A stretch of DNA of 64,000 bases from Cornus controversa (lineage: Eukaryota; Streptophyta; Magnoliopsida; Cornales; Cornaceae), in contig CM048848.1 in assembly GCA_026545225.1 (NCBI GenBank), positions 17,597,353 through 17,661,352 of the forward strand. The letters are read 5' to 3'. Every line of letters starts with the position of its first letter. Position 1 is the stretch's first letter. The translations under genes were made by a program, and so were the position numbers. This document shows positions 1-12,290 of the stretch, piece by piece. The notes under the pieces were generated by a model that was not told the DNA's origin, did no database searches, and saw only the letters and a list, made by a program, of their open reading frames with translations.

Positions 1-2990
1 ATAGCGTGCTAATTGTTTCCTTTAGATGTCCAAATGTTCGAATTTGGAACAAAGCACCATACGATTGTGATGAAGATCGGATTGACATGGTCATCATATC
101 TTTTGGACACTTTGATGGTCTAATTTGGAAAAAAGCAACGTTCGATTCTGATTATGGCACGACTTCTCCAGGAATGGGATTTTTGAATCAGAACAACTCA
201 AACTAAACTTGTTTAAAATCATCGATAGCTTGCTAATTATTTCTTTTAGTTGTCCAGATGGTCGAATTTCGCACAAAGCACCATACGGTTTTGATCATTC
301 GTGAGTGCAGCAAGGAATTACACTTTTCGATTCACGACTACCTCACGGTTGAATTTGGCATAAAGCAACGTATAATACGATTTCACTAGGATTCGGACTT
401 TTCGAATCAAAACAAGTCAAACGAAACAAGTTCGAAACCGTTGTTGTCATTCTCTATTCTTCTGAACATCCAGACGGTCAATTCTAGCAAAAAGCATCAT
501 ACGGTTGTGGTCATGCCTGATTTTTGCATGAAATTGTTCTTTTCGACTCAGAACAACTCAAACAAACTTGAATGAAGATCGGATTAACATGCACGTTTCT
601 TTTGGATGTCTTGACGGTCTAATTTGGTAGAAAGCAATGTACGATTCTAATTATGGGATAATTTCTTTACGAATGGGGCATTTCAAATCAAAACAACCCA
701 AGCGAAACAATTTCAAATCATTGGTAGCTTGCTAATTGTTTCCTTTAGATGTCCAAACGGTCGAATTTGGAACAAAGCACCATACGGTTATGATGAATAT
801 CAGATTGACATGGTCGTCATTTCTTTTGGACGCTTTGATTCTCTAATTTGGAAAAAACAAAGGTACGATTCTGATTATGGCACAACTCCTCCAGGAATGG
901 GGTTTTTGAATCAGAACAACTCAAACTAAACTTGTTTAAAATCATCGATAGCTTGCTAATTGTTTCTTTTAGTTGTCCAGATGGTCAAATTTGGCACAAC
1001 GCACCATACGGATGTGATCATTTATGAGTGCAGCAATGAATTACTCTTTTCGATTCAGGACATCCTCACGGTCGAATTTGGCATAAAGCAACGTATAATT
1101 CTAAGTATGGCACGATTTCACTTGGATTGGGACTTTTTGAATCAAGACAAGTCAAACGAAACAAGTTCAAAACTGCTGTTGTCATTCTCTATTCTTCTAG
1201 ACATCCAGACAGTCAATTCTAGCACAAAGCACCATACGGTTGTGGTCATGCCTGATTTTTGCATGGAATTGTTCTTTTCGCCTTAGAACAACTCAAACAA
1301 ACTTAGATGAAGATCGGACCGACATGATCGTCGTTTCTTTGGCACGCTTTGACGGTTTAATTTCAAAAAAAGTAACATATGATTTGTATTATAGCACGAC
1401 TTCTCCTGGAATGTGGTTTTCGAAACAAAATAATTCAAATGAAACAAGTTTAAAATGGTTGGTAGCTTGCTAATTGTTTCCTTTAGATGTCCAAACGGTC
1501 GAATTTGGAACAAAGCACCATACGGTTATGATGAAGATCGGATTGACATGGTCGTCATTTCTTTTGGACGCTTTGATGGTCTAATTTGGAAAAAAGTAAC
1601 GTACAATTCTGATTATGGCACGACTTTTTCAGGAATGGGATTTTTGAATCCGAACAACTCAAACTAAACTTGTTTAAAATCATCGATAGCTTACTAATTG
1701 TTTCTTTTAGTTGTCTAGATGGTCGAATTTGGCACAAAGCACCATACGGTTGTGATCATTCGTGAGTGCAACAAGGAATTAGTCTTTTCAATTCAGGACG
1801 TCCTCACGATCGAATTTGGCATAAAGCAACGTATAATTCTAAGTATGATACGATTTCACTTGGATTCGGACTTTTCGAATCAAAACAAGTCAAACGAAAC
1901 AAGTTTGAAACCGTTGTTGTGATTCTCTATTCTTCTGGACATCCAGATGGTCAATTCTAGCACAAAGCATCATACGGTTGTGGTCATGCCTGATTTTTGC
2001 AAGGAATTGTTCTTTTTGACTCAGAACAACTCAATCAAACTTGGATGAAGATCGAATTGACATGCTCATCATTTTTTTTTGGATGTCTTGACGGTCTAAT
2101 TTGGTAAAAAGTAATGTACGATTCTAATTACGGGATAATTTCTCTAGGAATAGGGCATTTCAAATCAAAACAACCCAAGTGAAACATTTTCAAATCATTG
2201 ATAGCGTGCTAACTGTTTCTGTTAAATGTTCAGACAGTAGAATCTGTCACAAAAGACCATACGGTTGTGACGTTGCACGATTTCTCTAATGACTTGCTCT
2301 TTCGAATCATAATGGCTCAAACAAAACTAGATGAAGATCGGATCGACGTGCTCATCGTTTCTTTGGGATGCTTTGACGGTTTAATTTCAAAAAAAGTAAC
2401 GTATGATTCTTATTATGACACGAGTTCTCCTGCAATGGGGTTTTCGAATCAAAATAACTCAAACGAAACAAGTTTAAAATCGTTTGTAGCTCGCTAATTA
2501 TTTCCTTTAGATGTCTAAACGGTCGAATTTGGAACAAAGCACCATACGATTGTGATGAAGATCGGATTGACATGGTCGTCATTTCTTTTGGACGCTTTGA
2601 TGGTCTAATTTGGAAAAAAGCAACGTACGATTCTAATTATGGCATGACTTCTCTAGGAATGGGGTTTTTGAATCCGAATAACTCAAACTAAACTTGTTTA
2701 CAATCGTCGATAGCTGGCTAATTGTTTCTTTTAGTTGGCCAGATGGTCGAATTTGGCACAAAGCACTATACGGATGTGATTATTCATGAGTGCAGCAAGG
2801 AATTACTCTTTTCGATTCAGGACGTCCTCACGGTCGAATTTAGCATAAAGCAACGTATAATTATAAGTATGGCACGATTTCACTTGGATTGGGACTTTTT
2901 GAATCAAAACAAGTCAAACGAAACAAGTTCAAAATTGTTGTTGTCATTCTCTATTCTTCTGGACATCCAGACGGTCAATTCTAGCACAAT
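1..2990. repeat. Higher-order satellite array (about 730-bp unit)
   Basis: A tandem array runs off the left edge. The recurring word is close to gtcgaatttggcacaaagca. Two monomer flavours alternate, one continuing roughly accatacggttgtgat and the other aacgtacgattctgatt, so the basic building block is a dimer. Three dimers form a unit of about 730 bp. Unit anchors lie near 35, 759, 1498 and 2520, giving spacings of about 724, 739 and 1022; the third unit contains one extra dimer near 2233-2480. The array stops abruptly around 2990. The short reading frames of 60-108 codons repeat with the array and are by-products of the periodicity, not genes. I do not recognise the family, and the array length to the left is unknown. 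Confidence 0.9.
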
Positions 2991-3565
2991 AACATTCAAA
3001 TTGTGAAGGGTATTGTGGTTATTAAAAAGGTTATTTTTGGGTGTTCTAAGCCAAAATTGATAGTCAACTGCTAGAAAGGGTAATTGCCCTTAGTTTCCAA
3101 ATGTTATGGAGTTATATGCACGTACATAATTGGAGGGGTGTTCTTTGCACATTTTATGTATAGCTTGTGTATTTTTTGCACTTTACTCTTGAAATTATAT
3201 ATGTTATGTTTATTCATGCCATGTTTGGGTATCTATTGAGGTTTTGTAATTTGATTATAGGATAGTCAACATTGTTATCATGAGGATGTGTAATTTGTTA
3301 TTTCGGATGTTGTTACAATGAAACTCTTTGTCTTTTGATCTTAGAGACATTTATGTAAGAATGATTGATAAGTTCTACAATGGGTTCGATGTATGCGTTT
3401 TGGTTATTTTACGGTTAAAATGGCAAAACTATGAATTTACTCATATTTATGTATATTATGATTATTTTAGACTTGTATAAAATCATTGGGAGCACACGCA
3501 TGTTAAGGGTTGAAGATTGATTTGAAATGAAAAATTAGGAAATTTGGGAATTCACCTAGGAAGAA
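2991..3565. other. AT-rich spacer, no gene seen
   Basis: Between the satellite and the palindrome array lies AT-rich DNA with no coding potential on either strand. I see no terminal repeats or target duplications here. It may be part of a degraded LTR that also includes the 3566-3757 array, but I cannot define its ends. Confidence 0.5.
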
Positions 3566-3757
3566 TTATGATTGATCGTAAGTCACATAATGATTGATCG
3601 TAATTTTGAGTAAAAATGGATGTCAATTCTAGTGTGTTATGATGGATCCTATGATACATCTACGGTTGATCGCAATTACGATTGATCGTAAATTCAATTA
3701 CAATTGATCTTATTAAGAGTTACAATTAATTATAGCTCAAGACACGATTGATCATAC
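3566..3757. repeat. Palindrome-word array A (TTACGA-ttga-TCGTAA type)
   Basis: Eight 16-nt words have two 6-nt arms around a 4-nt centre, starting at 3566, 3588, 3637, 3660, 3676, 3698, 3720 and 3742. The word at 3676 is a perfect palindrome, TTACGA ttga TCGTAA; the others carry mismatches or G:T-type pairs. Spacings are 22, 49, 23, 16, 22, 22 and 22 bp. The host element is not identified. It lies just upstream of solo LTR E2 and could be the remnant of another LTR. Arrays of the same geometry occur at 5921-6108, 34074-34287 and 47789-47897. Confidence 0.75.
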
Positions 3758-4181
3758 TGAGCAACTGCTTATGAAATTGAAGATTGGAGCTAAAGTACAC
3801 ATTTTCCTTACAAGAACCGTGACCATTTTTGTCAGGTTTTCTTTTAATTTCATTTATTGTCATATAAATGCTTTAAATAATTATTTATGTTTTTTAAATA
3901 TAAAATACATGTTTTGGAACTTATTTAAGGTTTGGGAAAGTTTTCGGAACGTTTAACAAAAGTTGACTTTTTTAGGTCCGGTTAACCGCGCGAGCCCCGT
4001 GGGCCCAAAAAATCTGAAAGTGTTGGATTGACACCAAATTAGGAGGGTGGCTTAAATAAAATATTTGACGTGCTACGGAGTTAATTTCGTATTAATTGGA
4101 GTTACGAAAATTGAAAACGGAGTCTGAGAAGGTTTAGTGAAAAAGTAGTGGTACTTTTGTAAATAAGTGAAGATTGAATTC

Positions 4182-4191
4182 TATAAATAGC
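4182..4191 (+). promoter_or_regulatory. TATA box of LTR E2
   Basis: The sequence ctataaatag is followed by a pyrimidine-rich stretch (cattctcttcatcc), the usual arrangement of a plant core promoter. It sits about 375 bp inside E2 on the plus strand. The related LTR E4 has a TATA-like motif at about the same distance from its minus-strand start, which supports the orientation given to both. Confidence 0.6.
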
Positions 4192-4239
4192 AAGAGAATG
4201 ACCCAGCCCTCATTTCTCATTCTCTTCATCCTAATGGAG

Positions 4240-4241
<2 letters not shown>

Positions 4242-4280
<39 letters not shown>
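4242..4280. repeat. (AT)n microsatellite
   Basis: About 39 bp of perfect AT dinucleotide repeat lies just downstream of the E2 core promoter. Similar AT runs occur at 10789-10826, 33160-33190 and 56740-56767. Confidence 0.95.
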
Positions 4281-4281
<1 letters not shown>

Positions 4282-5920
4282 CTACATCTTCTTATTCACT
4301 TCTCCATTGAATTGGAAGGTCTTGGGGTGAGAATTGGGCGACACCGAAGAAGAGAGAAATGGTCTACGCACTAAGGGCTCAAGATTGATCCATCTGAAAT
4401 CAATTTTAGAGAAAGTTGGTTTTTAAGAGAATTGGAAAAATCATTTGGAAGCTCTTTCAAATTGAGGTAGGGATGCCTAACCAATAGAATTTGGAGTTTT
4501 TGTGAGTATATTGGTTGTTTTGGCAACCAATTGGTTATGTGGGTATAATTAGATATTTTTCAATACCAAAGCATGCTCAATTATGCTAATTAATAAATTC
4601 TCTATGTTAATTGATGTATTTACATGTCTATAATTGCCTTAGTTAATTATGAAACATGTTAAAATTGAGATGTGGAAGAATTATATGTATTCATGTATAT
4701 GTGATAAAGTGACACTTTTGTATTTGTGAAAAGGTCTTGAAAGTATGTCTACGTGCAAAGCATGATTAGTTATCATATTAATTATGTGGAATGTAGAAAA
4801 TGTGAGACATGTACAATATGGTTGCATGTAGTGCTTAGTTAAAGAATTATGTAAGCATGACCCTTAAATGATATTTTGTTTCAAATTGCTCATTCATAAT
4901 TGTCATGAGTATATATAATCCATCATCATTTGTGGGTAGACATGTGGTGAGGTTAGTGAGCTCAATTGGGCGGTTAATTCCTCTTGAGGAGTGACGAGGT
5001 AATTTGGTCAAGGGAACCCTCGTGGGGCAATCTGGTAAAGGAACTAGCGGAATGATCTGATAAGGGTGCTCCAGTTAGTATGGAAAAGGATGTTCCCCAA
5101 AGAGGATTCTTATGATTAGGTAATTCAGTCAAGGAGCCTCAGTTAGGTGGTATTAGATGATCTTGAGTAGCGGAGTCCAATGGAAGTGTGATGAGTACGA
5201 GGGAGTATTCATATCATGTTGCATTATAACTTGCTTATGATATGGTTGTGATACATGGATATTTGCTTAATATGATTAAATACAAATGTATGTTTATGTA
5301 GTATTCACGGGACTTGCAGAATTGTATTTTAGACATTCTTACTGAGCATGTGATCGCTTATCCCATGAGGATTAACTCTTTTCAGGAAATGGAAAGGAGG
5401 TGGTAGAGTCTCCCCAATGGTAGGGTTGGCGTGGAGTAATATCAGTTCACTTAAAGACTTTATTATTGTTTTATTTGAATGCATGTCCGAATTGTGGACT
5501 ATATGCATGTGACAACATGTAATGACCATTTATGTTTCGGGAACATATAATATTTATGCTTTATGGTTGTACATGTTAAATATAGTTTTAAGCATGTGTT
5601 GTTATTACTTATGATTTCATTAATTATAAGCATGATATTGAACATGGTAGAATGCTAGATGATGCAAATGATAATTTGTATTTTCATTAATATCTAAATT
5701 ATGCTTGTATGTTAATGGGAGGTGGTGGAGTTGAGAGAGCATGAAATGTACTAAGTGTTGTATAGGTGAGGAATTCCCTCCCTCCATGATTGTGTATGTA
5801 TAATGATGAGGGATATAGTAGAAAATGAGGGAAATGATGTATAAAGTAGTTTCCTTGAGTTATGGACGTTGTGGAGGATAAATTTAGATTTGAAAATAGT
5901 GAGAAACAGGGTCTGAAGAG

Positions 5921-6108
5921 TTTCAACTGGCTGAAACATCCATTAGCCTACCAAAATGGTGAGATACCAAATGTTTGAATCTGCAGGTTCTGCAGGTACC
6001 TATTTCAGTCAATCGAAATAGTCCTTCAACTGACCAAAAGACCCCCTTTAGCCGACCAAAGCTGAAGGATAGCCAGCCGCTGAATTGCCATGTTTCAGCC
6101 GACTGGTG
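5921..6108 (+). repeat. Palindrome-word array B in LTR E2
   Basis: Degenerate 16-nt words of 6-4-6 geometry (type TTTCAG-ccga-CTGAAA, with CCAAAA variants) start near 5921, 5941, 6003, 6024, 6046, 6071 and 6093. Spacings are 20, 62, 21, 22, 25 and 22. An eighth word appears if E1 and one target duplication are removed: positions 6116-6120 join 10916-10926 to give CATCAG ccga TCGAAA, 23 bp after the seventh. E1 therefore inserted inside the array. Several arms pair only with G:T-type matches, so this is the most eroded of the four arrays. Confidence 0.6.
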
Positions 6109-9100
6109 AGACATCCATCATGTCACGCCTTGACTTCCGACACCCAGTTAGGAGTGAAGGAAGTGGGGTGTGAACTCATGATATCACACATCAAAGCCTC
6201 GGTCACCGGAGATTCCATCACCGTGCCGAGGTCTCAACCCTTAAGTTAATGCAGAAGCACAATATATGTATATTCTAAATCATCAATTTATATCTCAACA
6301 CTCTCATAATCCTTATACAAGTCTTGCACAATACATATCCAATTTCTCACTTTTCTAATATCCATAAACTCATATAAATACAAGTTACATAAATGTAATT
6401 GCAATCTCACATCAATATAATTCACATGCCACATGCCAACATGGATAGCCAAATATACAATTCATAACACTAAATCCAAAGAGAAATTCTAAAGTATTCT
6501 TTCAAATCACTCTAGCACTCTAAGCCTCATCCTTCGGTGATGCTTTATCTAAAAAAGAGTTTGTAAATAGGGGGTGAGCACCACTGCGACTCAGTAGGAA
6601 TGATCCACCCAACTCTACTCTAACTCAGGCGGCCATACATGGATACATATGAAATCATTACATTTCTACATGACAGATATCCATGCTTTTTACCCATAAA
6701 CAATCACATTTTTCAAATCATGCGTGATGACATTTCAATGCATATACATTTATATATTAAATTGGACAAGTCACAATTAAAATATATAACTCGCACCATA
6801 TAAATCCGAAAATCAATTCAAAGGGGGCCATCAAATCACTCCAATAGTAAGGGTCTCAAGGGCGCCCAAACTCTGCTTACACTTTATCGGGTTGCTAACC
6901 CGAAGAGAGCACCTCCTTTTGGCCAAGTTTTGGGTCTTTCATCCCCTCATCTTAATTCACACTCCTGCCCCAAAATCATCACATAGTAATCACAACAATG
7001 CGCACATCCCACACAATGAAATGCATTTTATCAAATCAATGTATTTTCTTTCTCAAATCAAGTTTGTCACAACGTCAATCACTCATTTCATGAAAATTAT
7101 CATGCTTATGCATTTTTAAGAAAATCATATCTTTATGCATTTTTAAGAAAATCATATCTTCATGCACAACTCTACATTGAAAAACATTTTTATATTTTCA
7201 TCAAATGAACACAATTTCAACAAAAGCATTCATAATCTCAATATCATATATGTAACATATATAAGTCATAACTAACATGTTAGACATATACATATGCATA
7301 AATCACATTTCTATATACATATAAATACACAAGACCCTAACCTCATGAAATCACAATCCTATCTTTCATGTCACAGATAAGAGACCTATAGAATTAAAGT
7401 AAGGATGAGTCTAGCACCCCTACCTCAATTTGGAGTGAGAACTCCAAAAATCTCCAATTTCAAGAGGGCTGAAAGGGTCACCATCCACTGCTATGCCGAA
7501 GATGGGGTTACACGTCCTTGCGTATCCGAAGTCCACGAAAAGTCTCCATTTTTAAAGGAGAGTGGGCCTATGCCCAATGCCGATCCAGCCCAACACCAAA
7601 TCCACCATTTATTTCTCTTAAACACTACTGGGCCTATTTTAAGTTTCTGGCCTAGTCCAAATGCCAAACTCAAATCATGTGTCCAAATTTCTCATCCTTG
7701 GGTTTGGCTCAATTCATTAACACTATTTAAAATGAGTCCAAAACAAAGCCCAATTCATATATGTAGGCCCATTATAAACCAAATCCAACTTTGGCCCATC
7801 ATCCACATGCAATCTCAACCCTTTCATTAGCCCAAAATCAATCCATGGTTAAATCAATTATTGAAACCCAATATGTAAACCGAGACCCTATTATTTTCCC
7901 CCAATCCACCAAAGCCACCACCACTGTGGGCAACCACCAAGAGAAACACCAGCTCAAGCCAATCTCAGCCTAACAAAGACCAACATCAAACTATCACCAA
8001 TCACCATGGAAGACCCTTCAAACAAGCTTCCATCACAGCCACCTCGCCACTACCTTGGCCTCACCGTGAACCCATATGGTAGCCATGAATAGCCAAGCTC
8101 ACATCAACTGAAGCCCAACCAAGTCTCGCCGGCACCATCACTCCAACTGCCACCACCGGACTGTCACCTCCACGGACAGCCGCTAGCACCAACCAGCCCC
8201 ATCATTCGATCCATCCCTGTTCTGTCACCTTCCTCACCCATTAACCAACCTTCAACCTCAGTCATAGTTGTCCCATAAAGGAAGGCCCAGCCATGCACAA
8301 CGCAGCTGCTGCCAACCTCAAAGATCCACACAGCCAGCACCACCCGAACAATCTCCATGAACCACCCCTTCATGCACTACATACCCAGCTACCAACACCA
8401 CCATGAACCCAGCCAGACTGCCACAAGCCAACGCCACCACCATCACCCGAACCAATAACCATCTACATGTGATGACCCAGCCAACATCAAACCAAAACCA
8501 ACCAAACCTACCAAGATCGCTGTTGAAGTTCAGCTCGTCACCATCAGCCTTCATCTCCTTCACCAAACCAAGCCTCAACCTAAATGGGTCTCCTCCCATG
8601 AACCCATCAGTTCATCATCTATCCACTATCACCCTCGCCACTTCAAGCTCAACCATCGACTAAGGCACTACCTCTATCAATAACCTACACCATGAACCGC
8701 CACAATACGGCTCCATGGAAGAAGACCCAGCCAGGCTCACCATGAAGGTCCAACCAAAGCACCCTTCTTCTCTCTATTATCGGTTCTCTCTCTTTCTCTC
8801 TAGAACCCCTCTTTCTCTCTCTAGCTTTCTCCCTCTCAAACTCTCTACAACTCCTTCTTTTTCATTCTTTCTCTTTCCTTTATTTCTCTCTCTCTTCTTC
8901 TTTTTACTCTTCAGTGCATCCCCTGTAAACTTCCACTTTACCATATATAAATATATATCTATCATATATTTATATAACACCTACTGAGCCGACCATTCCA
9001 CTTGGGATAGTTTTATCTCTTTTGTTCCTTATCTTATCTCTGCCGACATCATTTTGTGATATTTTATCACAGTAAAATATCTTTCACCTTTTCTTCTTTC

Positions 9101-9295
9101 TTTTCATTGTTTTTGCTGTACACCACTTGTTTGCTCTATCAATAAACTCCACACTAAATATATATAATATATATATATATATACACACATATAATAACGC
9201 GTGTATATAAAAAAAAACATATTCACTCCTATATATATATATATATATATATATCTCACCATAGACAGGTATCTCATTTCTCTACATATATATAA

Positions 9296-10496
9296 GGGTA
9301 AAATACACTGACCTCCCCTGAGGTTTGGTTTAATTACACCCAGCATCAAACTATTGAATTTTGTTATAATGACCTCCCTGAGGTTTGCTCCGTTAGACAA
9401 AGACCCCCCTCCGTCCAAAATTCTATTAGTTTTGTCCAAAAATTTGGGGTAATTTACACTAACCTCCCCTAAGGTTTGGTGTAAATTACACTGACCTCCC
9501 CTGAAGTTTGGTCTAATTAATATTTAATATTTAATATAATATTTTAATTTTCATAATATAAATATTAAATATTTATTATATATAATATTTTAATAATATT
9601 ATATATAATATTAAGATGTAATTATTAACATTATATAATGTTAATATAATATATATACATATATAATATTGTATTAACATTATATAATGTTAATAATTAC
9701 ATCTTAATATTATATATATATAATATTATATAATTAAAATATTTATATGTATATATATAATTAAGATGCGCAAAAGTATATTTTAATTATACAATATTAT
9801 ATATATATATATATAAATATTTTAATTTTTATATCAATATAATATTAAGGGTAGAATAGACATTTCACCCATCTTAGGTTTAAATAATATATGTTCCCAA
9901 GGTTGGACTCTTTTTTTAAAAAAGAATATATAAATATTTTTCTATTTTTCTATTATTTTAATGTTTTTTAATGATTTTTTTAAAAAACAAATCGTATAAA
10001 ATAGAAAGACCATTATGCCCTATCTTTTATTCCTTACTTTCTTTTTCATGCCAATCCCTCTCTAAAACTCTCTTCTCCTCTCTCTAATATTCTCTTACCA
10101 ACTCAAATCCTCCATAATCGAAATCTGTAAAGGCCAACAAAATGAAAATGAGGAGAGAGACTTTTTAAATTATTAATGAGGGTATTTTTGCTCATTGCAT
10201 TTTGTTAGAATGAAGGTATTTAGGTAATTTCAGAAGAATTTTCAAGAGGATAACAATGTCTTTACATATGCTTCAAGGATAAAATGAATATTTTGAAAAT
10301 CTAAATTGTCAAGAAAAATCTGATTCAAAAATGCCTTTACCTCTATATTTTTTTATATAAACACTATATAATATTATATAATGTTAATAATTACATCTTA
10401 ATATTATATATAATATTATTAAAATATTATATATAATAAATATTTATATATTTATATTATAAAAATTAAAATATTATATTAAATATTAATTAGGCC

Positions 10497-10527
<31 letters not shown>

Positions 10528-10711
10528 CAAACCTCAGGGGAGGTCAGTGTAAATTACCCTAAATTTTTTGACAAAACTAACAGAATTTTGGACGGAGGGG
10601 GGTCTTTGTCTAACGGAGCAAACCTCAAGAGAAGTCATTGTAACAAAATCCAATAGTTTGATGCCGGGTGTAATTAGGTCAAACCTCAGGGGAGGTCAGT
10701 GTATTTTACCC
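9296..10711. mobile_element. Mutator-type foldback MITE with long terminal inverted repeats
   Basis: The left end gggtaaaatacactgacc and the right end ggtcagtgtattttaccc are inverse complements. The match continues inward through the acctcccctgaggttt words and an AT-rich stretch to about 9650 and 10365, so each arm is roughly 340 bp. Exact 9-bp duplications, tatatataa, flank the element at 9287-9295 and 10712-10720; 9 bp is typical of Mutator-like elements, although an AT-rich site could partly mimic this. The spacer of about 700 bp has no coding sequence, so movement would depend on a transposase elsewhere. It sits inside LTR E1. Confidence 0.85.
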
Positions 10712-10785
10712 TATATATAATATATATGTATCTAAAAATATTTATAATTAAATATAAATAAACCCGCTATATATATACACATGAC

Positions 10786-10788
<3 letters not shown>

Positions 10789-10826
<38 letters not shown>
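10789..10826. repeat. (AT)n microsatellite
   Basis: An uninterrupted AT run lies near the terminus of LTR E1. E3 has a comparable AT run (33160-33190) at the corresponding place near its end. Confidence 0.95.
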
Positions 10827-10828
<2 letters not shown>

Positions 10829-11114
10829 GCATTTTCGAATTTTAATAAATTCGAAAAAAATTAACCCGGTCCAAAAATAATCTGGAATCGATTAAAATAA
10901 CCCGGTGACACATTAGCCGATCGAAACCCGAATGTGGGTTATGTGTGTTGTTGAATACTTGAGAGTTCACGTATCCTACTTAAAGACTCATGGTGAGATT
11001 GTTAAGCTTCTGCTGTATTGTGATGATGATTATTTGGAGTTGAACCTAAGTGTTTCATGTAGGAGACTTAGTGTGAGTTTGTAAAAGCTTCCGCGACAAG
11101 TCATGACCCGGGAG

Positions 11115-11145
11115 TCGAGATGTGACAGTTTGATATCAAATCATG
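11115..11145 (+). other. Relic LTR-end plus primer-binding-like motif inside LTR E2
   Basis: About 310 bp before the true end of E2, gatgtgaca is followed by ttgatatcaaatc, which resembles an LTR end followed by the tRNA-iMet primer site TGGTATCAGAGC (about 8 of 12 positions). E4 has the matching arrangement at 47530-47552. The shared sequence after it (catgagtgtg) shows the two places are homologous. Confidence 0.4.
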
Positions 11146-11440
11146 AGTGTGATTGATGTTGGAATAGTTTATGTGGTTAAGTGAACGGGTTCACACCCGA
11201 AATTCGGGTTTGGATCGGGGGAGTCCTAGCGGTCTGGGTTTCGAGGCCTGATATACCCTAATGATGGACCCACTTTTATGAGTTAAGATATGTACACATA
11301 TATACGTTTTATGTATGTTTATGATTATACTTCTGCAGTTATGAGATTTTGAAATTGATTAAAGGTTTAGATGACGGATCATATTCAATCACTCCCATTT
11401 CCGTCGCTCTTAGCTAGGTGTTGGAAATCGGGGCGTGACA

Positions 11441-12290
11441 AGTCTAGTATATATAGTTAAGCTTTGGTTTTTAAGCGCTTTATCCATTAAAATTGTCGTT
11501 ATTTAGAAATAGGATAAGTGCAAAAAAAAAACCCTGAACTATTGCCCTTTTGCAAATAACTCACTAAACTACAAATTGCCCTCCTGAACTAATAATTTAT
11601 TGCAATTAAGGACATATCTATCACAAGAAGATAATTTTACCCATTCATATTAAAATTTTCATTTCTTATTAAATTATCTTTATTATATTTTCTCTTATCT
11701 ATATATTAATTATACCATTCACTTTAATTTTATTATTGTTATCAATTTATCATAATAATGGAAAAGAATACACAAAGTTGTAACTACCACCAAATTTATT
11801 CATTTTTAAAACTGATTAACTTATTATTAAAATTTTACTATTTATAATAAAACTTATTATACCCAGTTTAAAAAATTTTACAATAAAAAATACTTTCTTT
11901 TTTTCTTACAATTTATATTAATGAAAAATTAAAAAATTACTTAAATAAAAAAATTCTCTCTCATGCTGTATATTCATGAAAAATTAAGAAATTAGTTAAA
12001 TTGTTTTAAAATTTTCTACTTAAGATTTTTATTAAATGAAATAATTTCAATAATTAAAGGTAAATTTATGAAAATTTAATGGAGAATATGTCATCAAAAT
12101 AGTCTGAATTTTTTTCATAATTTATTTTAATAAAAAAAAATGGGCTAAGTGTAATTCAATAAGACAGAGGATTATGGTCTAGGACTGGCTCAATCCTTAG
12201 GCGAATTAGACGGTTGACTCAGGCCTCAAATCTCTCACAACTCGTGCTAGTCCAAATTAGCTCATCTCATCCCCCTCCCCCCCCCCCCCC
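11441..12290. other. AT-rich region, no gene seen
   Basis: No coding sequence is recognisable. The text around 11515-11580 (ccctgaactattgccc) resembles ends of small plant DNA transposons, but I could not find a matching inverted end. A stretch at 12160-12260 resembles another dispersed repeat of the window (53890-54010). A run of about 17 C followed by about 9 A ends near 12300, where LINE copy 1 sequence begins. Confidence 0.5.

Larger units (their letters stand above)
6121..10910 (-). mobile_element. Solo LTR E1, Ty3/gypsy-like, nested in E2
   Basis: On the plus strand it starts tgtcacgcct and ends cccggtgaca, giving TG...CA. Read in sense (minus) it begins tgtcaccggg and ends aggcgtgaca. 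The flanks are catca (6116-6120) and catta (10911-10915), a 5-bp target duplication with one transition. The last 90 bp resemble the end of E3 (33241-33330), so the two belong to one family. After removal of the nested MITE the LTR is about 3.4 kb. It holds a C-rich segment with repeated cccagcc words (about 8290-8740) and a pyrimidine tract (8765-8920). No coding domain is recognisable; frames at 7405-7830 and 8403-8663 are low-complexity. Confidence 0.75.
3808..11440 (+). mobile_element. Solo LTR E2, Ty3/gypsy-like, interrupted by E1
   Basis: The right terminus reads ggggcgtgaca, the usual 3' end of many plant gypsy LTRs. The left part (tacaagaaccgtgacc) is the counterpart of the start of E4 read on the minus strand (tgtagagaccgtgacc). 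With the nested E1 removed the length is about 2.8 kb, close to the 3.1 kb of E4. No gag, pol or purine tract adjoins either end, so this looks like a solo LTR. A TATA box lies about 375 bp from the start, as in E4. The left end is mutated, and I could not match a duplication of the 5 bp after the right end (agtct), so the left boundary is approximate. Family assignment rests on the termini only. Confidence 0.7.

Noticed and set aside
6..2582. Repeated short proteins such as 66-residue frames starting MLIVSFRCPN
   Set aside because: They recur with the satellite period and also exist on the other strand; they are a by-product of the repeat, not a gene family.
3808..3812. Exact target duplication for LTR E2
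   Set aside because: The 5 bp after the right end (agtct) are not found at the left boundary, so no duplication is claimed.
7405..8987. Frames of 60-141 codons in the C-rich part of LTR E1
   Set aside because: Low-complexity composition (cccagcc words, pyrimidine tract), no domain, and located inside an LTR with good ends.
11506..12150. DNA transposon with ends gataagtgcaaaaaa and gggctaagtgtaattc
   Set aside because: The two ends share only a few bases when inverted; not enough to call an element.
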